Source: Microbacterium sp. Marseille-Q6648
GTDB taxonomy: Bacteria; Actinomycetota; Actinomycetes; Actinomycetales; Microbacteriaceae
DNA length: 64,000 nucleotides
NCBI RefSeq assembly: GCF_943181415.1
Contig: NZ_CALPBZ010000001.1
Span: 1,364,001-1,428,000 of the forward strand
Direction: 5' to 3'
In this document: positions 17,797 through 26,202 of the stretch, one piece after another
Position numbering within the stretch: the stretch's first letter is position 1
Layout of the letters: each line of letters begins with the position of its first letter
Notes under the pieces: model-generated
Databases searched by the model: none
Told to the model about the DNA's origin: nothing
Seen by the model: the letters and a program-made list of their open reading frames with translations, nothing else
Translations under genes and position numbers: made by a program

Positions 17797-19541
17797 CTCG
17801 TTCCGAGCCCTCGACTCTCTCCTCCCGCGCCCGGGAGCGCGCTGTGCTGCGCCGGGCGCTGCCGCCGGCCCGCCGGCTGTGGCCCGCGCTCGCGAGCGGT
17901 TTCGCCTCCGAAGCCTCGGCGGTCGCCCTGCTGGCGGTGAGCGCCTGGCTCATCGTGCGGGCCAGTGAGCAGCCTCCCGTCCTGTTCCTCTCCGCGGCCG
18001 TGGTCGGCGTGCGCTTCTTCGCCCTGTCGCGCGCGGTCTTCCGCTATCTCGAGCGCCTGAGCGGGCATGACGCCGCACTCCGGCGCCTGGCTGCCGCCCG
18101 GGGCGATCTCGTCCGCCGGCTGGTCCCCCTCGCGCCCGACGGCCTCGCCCGCACGCGCCGCGGATCCGTTCTGGGCACCCTCGTCGACGATGTCGACGAA
18201 CTGCAGAATCTGCCGCTGCGCGTCGTGCAGCCGCTCGCAGCCTCGGCCGCGGTCGCGGTAGGCGCCGTGGTACTCGTCGGCTTCGTCTCGGTGCCGGCCG
18301 CACTGACTCTCCTGGCGTGCCTCGCCGCGGCCGCGGCGGCGGCGACCCTGTGGGGCTGGGCCTCGGGCGCGCGGTGGGAACGGGCGATCGCCCCCCTCCG
18401 CGGCCGCCTGGCCGACGCCGTCCTCGATCACTTCGCGAGTCTGGATGTGCTGCAGGCCTACGGCGCGGCCGAGACCAGCACCGGTCGCATCCGCGACGCC
18501 GATGCCGCGCTCCGCAGAGCCGTGATCCGTCGCACGGCGGCGCAGGCGGGGACGGCCGCCGTGGTGTCGCTCCTGGCCGGCGCTGCCTCAATCGCGGCGA
18601 TCGCGGTGGTCGCGCCCCAGGTGTCCGACGGCACTGTCAGCGCCCCCGCTTTCGCCGTCGCCGTGCTCGTGCCGATCGCGGTCTTCGAGGTGTTCGCCGC
18701 CGTCCCCCTCGCGGCCTCGGCCTGGCGCCAGGTGCGCTCGGCCGCCGCGCGCGTCGCCGACGCCGTACCCGACGACGTGCCGGCCGAGCTCGTGGCTCGC
18801 GGGCCCGCGCCCACCGGGCTCGCGCCGCCGCTCGGCGACGGCCTCCGCCTCCAGAAAGCGGTCATCCGCTGGCCGGGCGATCCGGGCGCGGCCCAGCCGA
18901 AACCCTCTCTCGTCGTCGACGAACTGCGCATCGGGGCCGGCGAACGCGTGCTGGTCGAGGGGCCGAGCGGCGCCGGCAAGACGACACTGGCTCACGCGCT
19001 GGTGCGCTTCCTCGACGTCGACGGCCGATATGAGATCGGAGGGGCCGATGTGGCCGCTCTCGCCGCGGACGACGTCCGGCTGACGGTGGGACTGTGCGAG
19101 CAGCACCCCATGCTCTTCGACGAGGACATCCGCCAGAATCTGCTGTTCGCCCGCGACACCGCGACCGATGAGCAGCTCGTGGCCGTTCTCGAGCGGGTGG
19201 GACTGGCGGCGTGGCTTCGCGACCGCGGTGGTCTGGATGCGCGGGTCGGCGAGCGCGGCGCCCTCGTCTCAGGCGGGCAGGCGCAGCGCATCGCCCTCGC
19301 TCGGGCTCTTCTGCGCGACTTCCCCGTGCTCGTTCTGGACGAGCCGACGGCCGGCGTGGACCCGGCCGCGGCGGACGCCCTGCTGCGAGACCTCCTGACC
19401 GCGGTCGGCCCGGAGCAGTCCGTGGTGCTGATCTCGCACGTCGCGCCGCCCGACGGCCTCGTCGACCGCGTCGTGCGGATCGAGGACGGACACGTCCGGT
19501 CTGCGCCCACGGCCACGCCGGCGGCGGGGTCCGCTGGCTAG
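17793..19541 (+). CDS. cydC: Thiol reductant ABC exporter subunit CydC
   Basis: 582 residues from the ATG at 17793, which overlaps the cydD stop; a longer open frame upstream lies inside cydD and was rejected. ABC transmembrane domain with LSGHDAALRRLA, then an ATPase with Walker A GPSGAGKTT, a signature in VSGGQAQRIALARALL, and Walker B VLVLDEPTAGVDP. It forms the heterodimeric exporter with CydD. It closes the cydABDC operon, and a GNAT gene begins 9 nt later, possibly on the same transcript. Confidence 0.92.
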   Translation: MTRSEPSTLSSRARERAVLRRALPPARRLWPALASGFASEASAVALLAVSAWLIVRASEQPPVLFLSAAVVGVRFFALSRAVFRYLERLSGHDAALRRLAAARGDLVRRLVPLAPDGLARTRRGSVLGTLVDDVDELQNLPLRVVQPLAASAAVAVGAVVLVGFVSVPAALTLLACLAAAAAAATLWGWASGARWERAIAPLRGRLADAVLDHFASLDVLQAYGAAETSTGRIRDADAALRRAVIRRTAAQAGTAAVVSLLAGAASIAAIAVVAPQVSDGTVSAPAFAVAVLVPIAVFEVFAAVPLAASAWRQVRSAAARVADAVPDDVPAELVARGPAPTGLAPPLGDGLRLQKAVIRWPGDPGAAQPKPSLVVDELRIGAGERVLVEGPSGAGKTTLAHALVRFLDVDGRYEIGGADVAALAADDVRLTVGLCEQHPMLFDEDIRQNLLFARDTATDEQLVAVLERVGLAAWLRDRGGLDARVGERGALVSGGQAQRIALARALLRDFPVLVLDEPTAGVDPAAADALLRDLLTAVGPEQSVVLISHVAPPDGLVDRVVRIEDGHVRSAPTATPAAGSAG

Positions 19542-19550
19542 CATCGTCGG

Positions 19551-20096
19551 ATGACCCTCACCGTGCGCACCGCCGTCCGCGACGACGCGGCGGCGATCGC
19601 CCAGGTCCGTGTGACGACGTGGCGTGCCGCCTACGACGGCCTCATCGACGACGAGGTGCTCGCGCACATGGACGAGGAGCGCGAGGCGGCTCGCCGGCGG
19701 GACGTCTGGGACCGCACGCACGCCGACCCGCGCGGGGCCGAGCTGGTGGCCGAGCTCGACGGCGGCGTGGTCGGATGGGCTGCGTACGGCCCTTCCGTCG
19801 ACGAGGAGCGTCCCGGCAGCGGTCAGCTGTTCGCCCTCTACGCCCTCGCCTCCCACTGGTCGACCGGGGTCGGCGCAGCCCTGCTGTCGGCGGCCGAGCG
19901 CGGACTGCGGGATGCCGGCTTCACCGACGCGCACCTGTGGGTGCTCGAGGGGAATGCACGCGCCGCGAGCTTCTACGAGCGGAACGGCTGGAGAGAGGAC
20001 GGCGGGGTGCTCGTCGATCACCGCACCGGCGCCGACGGCCGCCGGTACACGCTGCACGAACGACGCCGGACGACCTCGCTCAGCCGCGTGCGATAG
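19551..20096 (+). CDS. GNAT-family N-acetyltransferase
   Basis: 181 residues. The GNAT fold is recognisable from the N-terminal VRTAVRDDAAAIAQVRVTTW, the central strand LFALYALASHWSTGVGAALL, where the acetyl-CoA loop V-G-A-A-L matches the Q/RxxGxG/A type, and the C-terminal WVLEGNARAASFYERNGW. The acceptor is unknown. It starts 9 nt after cydC. Its last 17 bases overlap the convergent modC gene (20080-20096), which is unusual but compatible with both being real. Confidence 0.85.
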   Translation: MTLTVRTAVRDDAAAIAQVRVTTWRAAYDGLIDDEVLAHMDEEREAARRRDVWDRTHADPRGAELVAELDGGVVGWAAYGPSVDEERPGSGQLFALYALASHWSTGVGAALLSAAERGLRDAGFTDAHLWVLEGNARAASFYERNGWREDGGVLVDHRTGADGRRYTLHERRRTTSLSRVR

Positions 20097-21249
20097 CGCC
20101 GGTCTCGGCGGCGGTCGGACGCCCGGGGGCTGCCACCACCCGCACGTGGCGCGCCCCGACACGCACGTGCACGGGCGTCCCGGGAGCGAGGTCGAGAGCG
20201 GCCGCTCGGTCCGCCGGCAGATCCACGGCCACATCCGGTACGGCCGTGCGCACCCGGACACCCGCCGGCGTCGGCTCCAGCCGCACGACGCGCGCGAGCC
20301 ACTCGCCCGGCGCGGTCGGTGAGGGCAGCCGCAGAGCCGCCGTCCAGGTGGCGGCGTCGGCCCGCGCGATGTCGGTCGCCGATGGCCTGAACACGGCGAC
20401 GGCAGGCCCGTCGCGCCCATCGGACGCCGGCCCGACGGCGATCGACATCTCGGCGTCGTCGGCGGTGAACACCCCGTCCCGCACCGCGCCGACCACGCGG
20501 TTGAGGCCCGCCACAGCGGCGACGAACCTCGTCTCAGGCGCGGCCAGGACCTCGCGCACCGAGCCGGACTGGGTCACCCGACCGCTCTCGAGCACCACCA
20601 GGTGCGATGCCAGGGCGACGGCGTCCACGGCGTCATGCGTGGCGACGACCGCGGTGGTGCGCGTCGCGCTGAGCTGATCCCGCAGGACGGCCCGGATGTC
20701 GGCGGCCGTCTCGATGTCGAGCGAGGTGAGCGGCTCGTCCAGGAGCAGCACGGCCGGCGAGGTCGCCAGCGCCCGGGCGAGCGCGACGCGCTGCTGCTGT
20801 CCACCCGACAGCTGCACCGGACGCCGCGCGCCGAGCCCGTCGAGGCCGACGCGCCACAGCCACTCGTCGGCGTCGGCTTCGGCCACGGTGCGCGCGGTGC
20901 CGGCCGCACGCGGACCGAAGGCGATGTTCTCGAGGGCGGTGAGGTGCGGGAACAGACGGGGCTCCTGGCCGAGCAGGACGACGCCGCGGCGGTCGGGCGA
21001 GGTCCGCACCCGGGGTCGTGACGCGCTGTCGAGGGTGCGCTCCCCCACGCGGATGCGTCCGGCGTGGAGCCGCTCCAGCCCCGCGAGGGTCGCGAGGAGC
21101 GTGGACTTGCCGGCGCCGCTCGGGCCCATCACGGCGACGGTCTCGCCCCCGGACACCGCGATCGCGGCATCCAGATCGAAGCCCGGGCGATGCACGGTCA
21201 CCCGCGCGTCGAGCGACTGCCCGGTCACCGCGGCGACTCCGCTCGCCAT
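20080..21249 (-). CDS. modC: Molybdate ABC transporter ATP-binding protein with TOBE domain
   Basis: 389 residues from the ATG at 21249, overlapping the end of modB by 25 nt. The ATPase shows Walker A GPSGAGKST, Q-loop LGQEPRLFPHLT, signature LSGGQQQRVALARAL, Walker B LLLDEPLTSLD and the switch His in VATHDAVD. The C-terminal 90 residues form a TOBE/Mop-like domain that binds oxyanion in this family. It energises molybdate uptake through ModB. A much longer in-frame reading upstream is antisense-like Arg/Gly-rich sequence across modB and was rejected. Confidence 0.92.
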   Translation of the reverse strand: MASGVAAVTGQSLDARVTVHRPGFDLDAAIAVSGGETVAVMGPSGAGKSTLLATLAGLERLHAGRIRVGERTLDSASRPRVRTSPDRRGVVLLGQEPRLFPHLTALENIAFGPRAAGTARTVAEADADEWLWRVGLDGLGARRPVQLSGGQQQRVALARALATSPAVLLLDEPLTSLDIETAADIRAVLRDQLSATRTTAVVATHDAVDAVALASHLVVLESGRVTQSGSVREVLAAPETRFVAAVAGLNRVVGAVRDGVFTADDAEMSIAVGPASDGRDGPAVAVFRPSATDIARADAATWTAALRLPSPTAPGEWLARVVRLEPTPAGVRVRTAVPDVAVDLPADRAAALDLAPGTPVHVRVGARHVRVVAAPGRPTAAETGAIARG

Positions 21250-22055
21250 GCCCGCACCAGCACCAGCACGGCGACGGCGGCGACGAGCAGCAGGAGCGAC
21301 AGCGCGACGGCGGTGCCCTGCGACACACCCGCGCCGTTGAACGCGGTGTAGATGGCGAGCGGCATGGTCTGCGTGACCCCCGGTGCGTTGCCGGCGAACA
21401 GCGCCGTCGCCCCGAACTCTCCGATGGCGCGCGCGAAGCACAGCACGACTCCGGCGACGAGCCCCGGTGCCGCCAGCGGCAGCGTCACGCGGCGAAGGAT
21501 CGTCCACCGGCCCGCCCCCAGCGCTGCGGCCGTCTGCTCGAACCCGATCCCCGTGGCTCGCAGCGACCCCTCGAGGGCGAGGACGAGGAATGGGAGGGCG
21601 ACGAAGGTCTGCGCCAGCACGACCGCGAAGGTGGTGAACGGCACGCGGATCCCCCACTCCGCCAGAGCGGCACCCGCCCAGCCGGTACGTCCGAACAGGA
21701 ACAGCAGGGCGACGCCGCCGACCATCGGGGGCAGCACGAGGGGGATGGTGACGAGGGCGCGCACCACGGCGGCTGCGCGCGACCGCATCCGTGCCATCTG
21801 GAGCGCGAGCGGAACGCCCAGCAGGACGCACAGGCCCGTCGCGATCAGCCCGGTCCGCAGCGACAGGCCCAGCGCCGCGAGCGCCTCGGGCGAGGTCACG
21901 TCCCGCCACAGCGTCGAGAACTCGACCCGGCTCACCAGGGCGATCAGCGGAACGATGAGCAGCGCCAGCCCGAGCAGCGCGGGGAGGGCGAGGATGCGTG
22001 GAACGAAACCGCGCGCCGGCGCCGTGCCGGCGCGCGTCGAGGTCACGAGACTCAT
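21225..22055 (-). CDS. modB: Molybdate ABC transporter permease
   Basis: 276 residues, about six TM helices. The permease EAA loop is present as GIGFEQTAAALGAGRWTILRRVTLPLAAPGL, identifying the cytoplasmic coupling helix that contacts ModC. It overlaps modA by four bases upstream (ATGA) and modC by 25 bases downstream, so modABC is a tight operon. The family imports molybdate and sometimes tungstate. The N-terminal Thr/Arg/Ala segment before the first helix is about 20 residues. Confidence 0.92.
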   Translation of the reverse strand: MSLVTSTRAGTAPARGFVPRILALPALLGLALLIVPLIALVSRVEFSTLWRDVTSPEALAALGLSLRTGLIATGLCVLLGVPLALQMARMRSRAAAVVRALVTIPLVLPPMVGGVALLFLFGRTGWAGAALAEWGIRVPFTTFAVVLAQTFVALPFLVLALEGSLRATGIGFEQTAAALGAGRWTILRRVTLPLAAPGLVAGVVLCFARAIGEFGATALFAGNAPGVTQTMPLAIYTAFNGAGVSQGTAVALSLLLLVAAVAVLVLVRAWRAESPR

Positions 22056-22861
22056 GGCGCCCCGAATCCGGCGTCGGCGAGCACGCGCCGGCCCTCGGGG
22101 CCGGTCACGAAGTCCTCGAAGGCCGCAGCGGCCGCGGGGTTCCCCGCGTCGGCGAGGGTGGCGATCGGATAGCGGCTGACGACCTGGTCGGCCCCCTCGG
22201 CCGCAACGGCCCGGATACCGCGCGCACGGGCGATGTCGGTGGCGTACACCAGACCGGCGTCCGCTTCGGCGGCGGCGACCTTCGTCAGCACTGCCGTGAC
22301 GTTCTGCTCGACACTGACCGGCGAGACGTCGACGTTCTGCCGGTCGAGCAATCGCCGGGATGCGGCGCCGCAGGGCACCTCGGGCGCGCAGAGCACCACG
22401 GTGGTGGCGGGACGCGCGAGATCCTCGAGCGCCGTCACGCCGGCGGGGTTTCCCGACGGCACCGCGATCACCAGCGTGTTGGTGGCGAACACGGTGGGGG
22501 CCGACGCGAGACCGGCATCGACCACGACGTCCATGGCGGCCTCGTCCGCCGCGGCGAAGACGTCGGCGGGCGCTCCGGCGACGATCTGCGTCGAGAGGGA
22601 CGTCGAGCCGTCGTAGACGATGGGGCGCACCTCCAGCCCGGGATGCCGCTCGGCGAAACGCGCGGCGATCTCATCGAACGCGCCGCCCAGTGAGGCCGCG
22701 GCGTAGACGGTGAGCTCGCCCGAGAGCTCGCTCCCGCTCGGGGCGCCGGTCGCGGCATCCGGATCGCCGTCGGCCGCGCACCCGCCGACGGCGACGGACG
22801 CGGCCACCGTCAGCACCGCGAGAAGCGGTCGCAGGGAGGAGGAATGTCGCACGGGAGTCAT
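22052..22861 (-). CDS. modA: Molybdate-binding lipoprotein
   Basis: 269 residues. The signal peptide ends in a lipobox-like VGGC with Cys28, so the protein is probably anchored to the outer face of the membrane. The mature part opens with LTVYAAASLGGAFDEIAARF, the family start, followed by YDGSTSLSTQI and GAPADVFAAADEAAM. These are the Ser/Thr loops that hold the oxyanion in ModA. It is the first gene of modABC; the TOBE regulator gene ends 22 nt upstream on the same strand and may be co-transcribed. Confidence 0.92.
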   Translation of the reverse strand: MTPVRHSSSLRPLLAVLTVAASVAVGGCAADGDPDAATGAPSGSELSGELTVYAAASLGGAFDEIAARFAERHPGLEVRPIVYDGSTSLSTQIVAGAPADVFAAADEAAMDVVVDAGLASAPTVFATNTLVIAVPSGNPAGVTALEDLARPATTVVLCAPEVPCGAASRRLLDRQNVDVSPVSVEQNVTAVLTKVAAAEADAGLVYATDIARARGIRAVAAEGADQVVSRYPIATLADAGNPAAAAAFEDFVTGPEGRRVLADAGFGAP

Positions 22862-22883
22862 TCGGAGCCGAGGGTTCGCGGAC

Positions 22884-23276
22884 TCAGGGTCTCGGTGTTT
22901 CCACGATGACCGTCGTCGCCTTGACGACGGCGACGGCGAGCGCGCCGACCTCGAGGCCCAGTTCGCGCACCGCCTCGGCGGACATGAGCGAGACGATGCG
23001 ATGAGGACCGGACTGGATGTCGACCTGCGCCATCACCCCGTCCAGCTGCACGCGCGTCACCAGGCCGGTGAAGCGATTGCGGGCGCTCGAAAGGGCGTCC
23101 GAGGAGTCGACGCCGTCGGCTGCCAGGTCGACGGCGCGGGCCGCGAGCGCCTCGCCGGGGACCTCGGCCGGGCTCGCCTGCGTGACGGGGAGGATGCCGG
23201 CGTCGACCCACCGCCGCACGGTGTCGTCGCTCACTCCGAGAAGCCGCGCGGCGTGCGCGATCTTGTAGCTCGCCAT
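22884..23276 (-). CDS. HTH (excisionase/MerR-like) plus TOBE domain molybdate-responsive regulator
   Basis: 130 residues. Residues 1-30 hold a small winged HTH of the excisionase/MerR type (KIAHAARLLGVSDDTVRRWVDAG). Residues 60-130 hold a Mop/TOBE domain (SARNRFTGLVTRVQ...GLEVGALAVAVVKATTVIVE), the fold that binds molybdate in ModE and Mop proteins. It is therefore a candidate sensor-regulator of this cluster, replacing classical ModE. It lies directly upstream of modA and divergent from moeZ. The intervening 117 nt contains two copies of ACCGCATCTGCGG, a candidate operator. Confidence 0.8.
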   Translation of the reverse strand: MASYKIAHAARLLGVSDDTVRRWVDAGILPVTQASPAEVPGEALAARAVDLAADGVDSSDALSSARNRFTGLVTRVQLDGVMAQVDIQSGPHRIVSLMSAEAVRELGLEVGALAVAVVKATTVIVETPRP

Positions 23277-23290
23277 GCCGTCACCGTATC

Positions 23291-23334
23291 ACCGCATCTG
23301 CGGCGCGGACCCGCCTCATCAACCGCATCTGCGG
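23291..23334. promoter_or_regulatory. Duplicated palindromic operator in the mod/moe divergent promoter
   Basis: ACCGCATCTGCGG occurs exactly twice, at 23291-23303 and 23322-23334, 31 bp apart (about three helical turns). Each copy contains the inverted repeat CCGCA-TC-TGCGG. The sites lie between the HTH/TOBE regulator start (23276) and the moeZ start (23394), so the neighbouring regulator is the natural candidate binder. Confidence 0.65.
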
Positions 23335-23393
23335 TCGTTACGCGATGGGTCGGCCGCCGCGCTGCCCCCAGGCCGCGGCGGTAGCCTGGGAGG

Positions 23394-24491
23394 ATGCCGC
23401 TGCCGCCGCTCGTCGAGCCCGTCGCCGCCTTGAGCGAGGCCGAGCGTGCCCGCACGGCGCGTCACCGATCACTCGCCGGAGTCGGCGACCTCGGGCAGCG
23501 GCGGCTCGCCGCCGCGCACGTCGCCGTCGTGGGCGCGGGCGGCATCGGCTCGCCCGTGGTCCTGGCCCTCGCCGCGGCCGGCGTCGGCGCCCTCACCGTC
23601 ATCGACGACGACGTGGTGGAGATCTCCAACCTGCAGCGTCAGGTCATCCACCGACGCGAGGACTCCGGCGAACCGAAGGTGGCCAGTGCCGCTCGGGCGG
23701 CAGCGCACCTGTCCGACACGTTCGTCCACGGCGTCCGCGAACGGCTCTCGCCCTCCAACGCTCGACGTCTGCTCGAGGGGGCCGACCTCGTGATCGACGG
23801 CTCCGACACCTTCGACACCCGCGAGGCGGTCGCGGCGGCCTGCGAGGAACTCGGCGTGCCGCTGGTGTGGGGCACCGTTCAGGCGTTCGACGCACAGGTG
23901 ACGGTGTTCTGGTCGTCGCCGCCGGCGGGCGAGGCCCCCGTGCGGCTCGCCGACCTGTACCCGCCCGGAAGCGTGGGCGAGGTCCCGACCTGCGAGGAGG
24001 TCGGGGTTCTCGGCGCGCTGTGCCTGCAGGTGGGATCGCTGCTGTCGATGGAGGCGGTGAAGCTCATCACCGGCATCGGAGAGCCGCTCCTGGGCCGCGT
24101 GCTCGTCATCGACGGTCTGCGCGCCCGCCAGCGCGAGGTGCCGCTGCGTCGGGCGCGCGTGCGCCCCGCCGCCGTCCAGCCCGTCCCCCAGGTGACGCCC
24201 GAGAGCGTGGACCTCGCGCGCGCCACGATCGTCGACGTCCGGGAGGACCACGAGGTGTCGACCGGGATGATCGCCGGTGCCCGCCACGTGCCTCTCGGTC
24301 GGCTGCTGGCCGATCCCCGCGTGCTCGCCGGCAGCGAGGACCTCGTGATCGTGTGCGAGGTCGGCATGCGTGCCCGTCGCGCGGCCGAGGCCCTTCGCGC
24401 AGCCGGCATCCCGGCATCCGTCCTCGCCGGAGGGATGCGCGCATGGAATGCCGCCGAGGGCGCGCACGGCGGACGGGGCGTGCGCGCATGA
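23394..24491 (+). CDS. moeZ: MoeZ-type adenylyltransferase/sulfurtransferase (ThiF/MoeB + rhodanese)
   Basis: 365 residues. The N-terminal E1-like domain has the ATP loop GAGGIGSPV (47-55) and DLVIDGSDTFDTR; the C-terminal rhodanese domain has the active-site loop CEVGMR with Cys321. The protein adenylates and sulfurates the C-terminal glycine of small sulfur carriers such as MoaD. The paired CxxC zinc motifs of E. coli MoeB are absent (only the lone Cys in VPTCEEVGVLG remains), as in other actinobacterial MoeZ as I recall them. First gene of the plus-strand cofactor operon; its stop overlaps the moeA start. Confidence 0.9.
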   Translation: MPLPPLVEPVAALSEAERARTARHRSLAGVGDLGQRRLAAAHVAVVGAGGIGSPVVLALAAAGVGALTVIDDDVVEISNLQRQVIHRREDSGEPKVASAARAAAHLSDTFVHGVRERLSPSNARRLLEGADLVIDGSDTFDTREAVAAACEELGVPLVWGTVQAFDAQVTVFWSSPPAGEAPVRLADLYPPGSVGEVPTCEEVGVLGALCLQVGSLLSMEAVKLITGIGEPLLGRVLVIDGLRARQREVPLRRARVRPAAVQPVPQVTPESVDLARATIVDVREDHEVSTGMIAGARHVPLGRLLADPRVLAGSEDLVIVCEVGMRARRAAEALRAAGIPASVLAGGMRAWNAAEGAHGGRGVRA

Positions 24492-25723
24492 GCTCGTCGT
24501 TGCGCACGGTCGAGGAGCACCTCGAGGACGTGCTCGGCCGTGTGCGCTCTGTCGAGGCGATCGAGGTCGCGGTGGCGGACGCCGCCGGTCTGACGCTCCG
24601 CGAGAGCGTGCGGGCCCGCGTCGACCTGCCGGCGTTCGACAACTCGGCGATGGACGGGTTCGCCGTGCGCTTCACCGATGTCGCTGCAGCAGCCCCGCGT
24701 TCGCCGGTCCCGTTGCGCGTCGTGGCGGATCTGCCGGCGGGAACCGGGGACGATCCCGCTCTGGCGACGGGCGAGGCCGCGCGCATCATGACCGGATCGC
24801 CCGTGCCGACCGATGCCGACGCGATCGTGCCCTTCGAAGACACCGCGCAGGGCCTGGCGGACTCGCTCGACCGGATCGACGTGCAGCGCGCACCGCGCGC
24901 ATCCGGCGCACACATCCGCCGCCGCGGCGAGGACGCCCGCGCGGGCGACGAGGTCCTGCCCCCGGGAGTGCTGCTCGGCCCGCTGCAGCGGGCCGCCGCG
25001 GCCGCCGCCGGGGTGGACCGGGTGCGGGTGTCGCGGCGCCCGCGGGTGGTGGTGGTCTCGACCGGGTCGGAGCTCGTACCGTCGGGCCGACCGCTCGAGC
25101 GCGGCCAGATCCCCGAGTCCAACGGCGAGCTGCTCGCCGGTCTGGCCGTCGAGTGCGGCGCCGAGATCGTGCTGCGCACGACCGTCGCCGACGACGGCGA
25201 CGGTCCGGCCGAGGTCGTCGCGCAGGCGCAGGAGCTCGGGGCCGACGTCGTGGTGTTCTCCGGGGGCGTCAGCGCCGGAGCGTACGAGGTGGTCAAGACA
25301 TCGCTCGCCGGCGCCATGTCGTTCGCCGGGGTGGCCATGCAGCCGGGCAAGCCGCAGGGGTTCGGGGCCCTGTATGACGGCACCCTGCTCTTCGGGCTTC
25401 CCGGCAACCCGGTCAGCTCCGCCGTCTCGTTCGAGGTCTTCGTGCGGCCGGCTCTGCTCGCCGCGCAGGGGCGGTCGACCCTCGCCCGCCCGATGCTGCG
25501 CATCCCCGCCGCCCGCGGCTGGCGGACGCCGCCCGGGCGCCGTCAGTACCTGCCGGTCTCGATCGATCGCGGCGATCCGGACGGTTGGCGTGCCGTGCCG
25601 GCGACGTCGGGGGGCTCCCACCTGGCGGGCGGACTCGGGCGCGCCGACGCGTACGCGGTGGTCCCCACCGAGGTCGAGATGGTCGGAGCCGGCGACCTGG
25701 TCGATGTCATGCTGATCTCATGA
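24488..25723 (+). CDS. moeA: Molybdopterin molybdenumtransferase
   Basis: 411 residues from the ATG at 24488 (ATGA overlap with moeZ). MoeA inserts molybdate into adenylated molybdopterin. Family signatures: FDNSAMDGFAVR near residue 50, IMTGSPVPTDADAIVPFED, the substrate-site STGSEL, IPESNGELL, and FSGGVSAGAYEVVK in the MPT-binding domain, then GLPGNPVSSAVSFEVFVRP. All four expected domains fit the length. A longer in-frame reading that begins inside moeZ is Arg-rich shadow sequence and was rejected. Its stop overlaps moaC by four bases. Confidence 0.95.
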   Translation: MSSSLRTVEEHLEDVLGRVRSVEAIEVAVADAAGLTLRESVRARVDLPAFDNSAMDGFAVRFTDVAAAAPRSPVPLRVVADLPAGTGDDPALATGEAARIMTGSPVPTDADAIVPFEDTAQGLADSLDRIDVQRAPRASGAHIRRRGEDARAGDEVLPPGVLLGPLQRAAAAAAGVDRVRVSRRPRVVVVSTGSELVPSGRPLERGQIPESNGELLAGLAVECGAEIVLRTTVADDGDGPAEVVAQAQELGADVVVFSGGVSAGAYEVVKTSLAGAMSFAGVAMQPGKPQGFGALYDGTLLFGLPGNPVSSAVSFEVFVRPALLAAQGRSTLARPMLRIPAARGWRTPPGRRQYLPVSIDRGDPDGWRAVPATSGGSHLAGGLGRADAYAVVPTEVEMVGAGDLVDVMLIS

Positions 25724-26202
25724 GCTTCACCCACCTGGATGCCGCGGGCCACGCCCGCATGGTCGACGTCACCCTGAAGCAGCCCACGGTCCGCTCGGCG
25801 ACCGCCCGCGCATTCGTCCGCTGCGCGCCCGAAGTCGTCGCCGCGCTTCGGGACGGGACCGTGCCCAAGGGCGACGTGCTCGCCGTCGCCCGCATCGCGG
25901 GCATCCAGGCGGCCAAGCGCACGCCCGAGCTGCTTCCTCTCGCACACGTCATCGGCGTCCACGGCGCCGTGGTCGACCTGCAGGTGGAGGACACCGGCGT
26001 CGCTATCGAGGCGACCGTCCGCACCGCCGACCGCACCGGCGTCGAGATGGAGGCGCTCACGGCCGTGACGGTCGCGGGGCTCGCCGTGGTCGACATGGTG
26101 AAGGCCCTCGACAAGGCCACCTCCATCGAGAACGTCCGCATCGTCGCCAAGACCGGCGGCAAGAGCGGCGACTGGGTGCGCCCGGACGAGGATCCCGCAT
26201 GA
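25720..26202 (+). CDS. moaC: Cyclic pyranopterin monophosphate synthase
   Basis: 160 residues from the ATG at 25720 (ATGA overlap with moeA). MoaC turns 3',8-cyclo-GTP, the MoaA product, into cyclic pyranopterin monophosphate. The conserved sequence runs MVDVTLKQPTVRSATA, then KGDVLAVARIAGIQAAKRTPELLPLAHVI and GVEMEALTAVTVAGLAVVDMVKALDK, with the active-site lysines. The expected length is about 160 residues. Its stop overlaps the next gene by four bases. Confidence 0.96.
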   Translation: MSFTHLDAAGHARMVDVTLKQPTVRSATARAFVRCAPEVVAALRDGTVPKGDVLAVARIAGIQAAKRTPELLPLAHVIGVHGAVVDLQVEDTGVAIEATVRTADRTGVEMEALTAVTVAGLAVVDMVKALDKATSIENVRIVAKTGGKSGDWVRPDEDPA

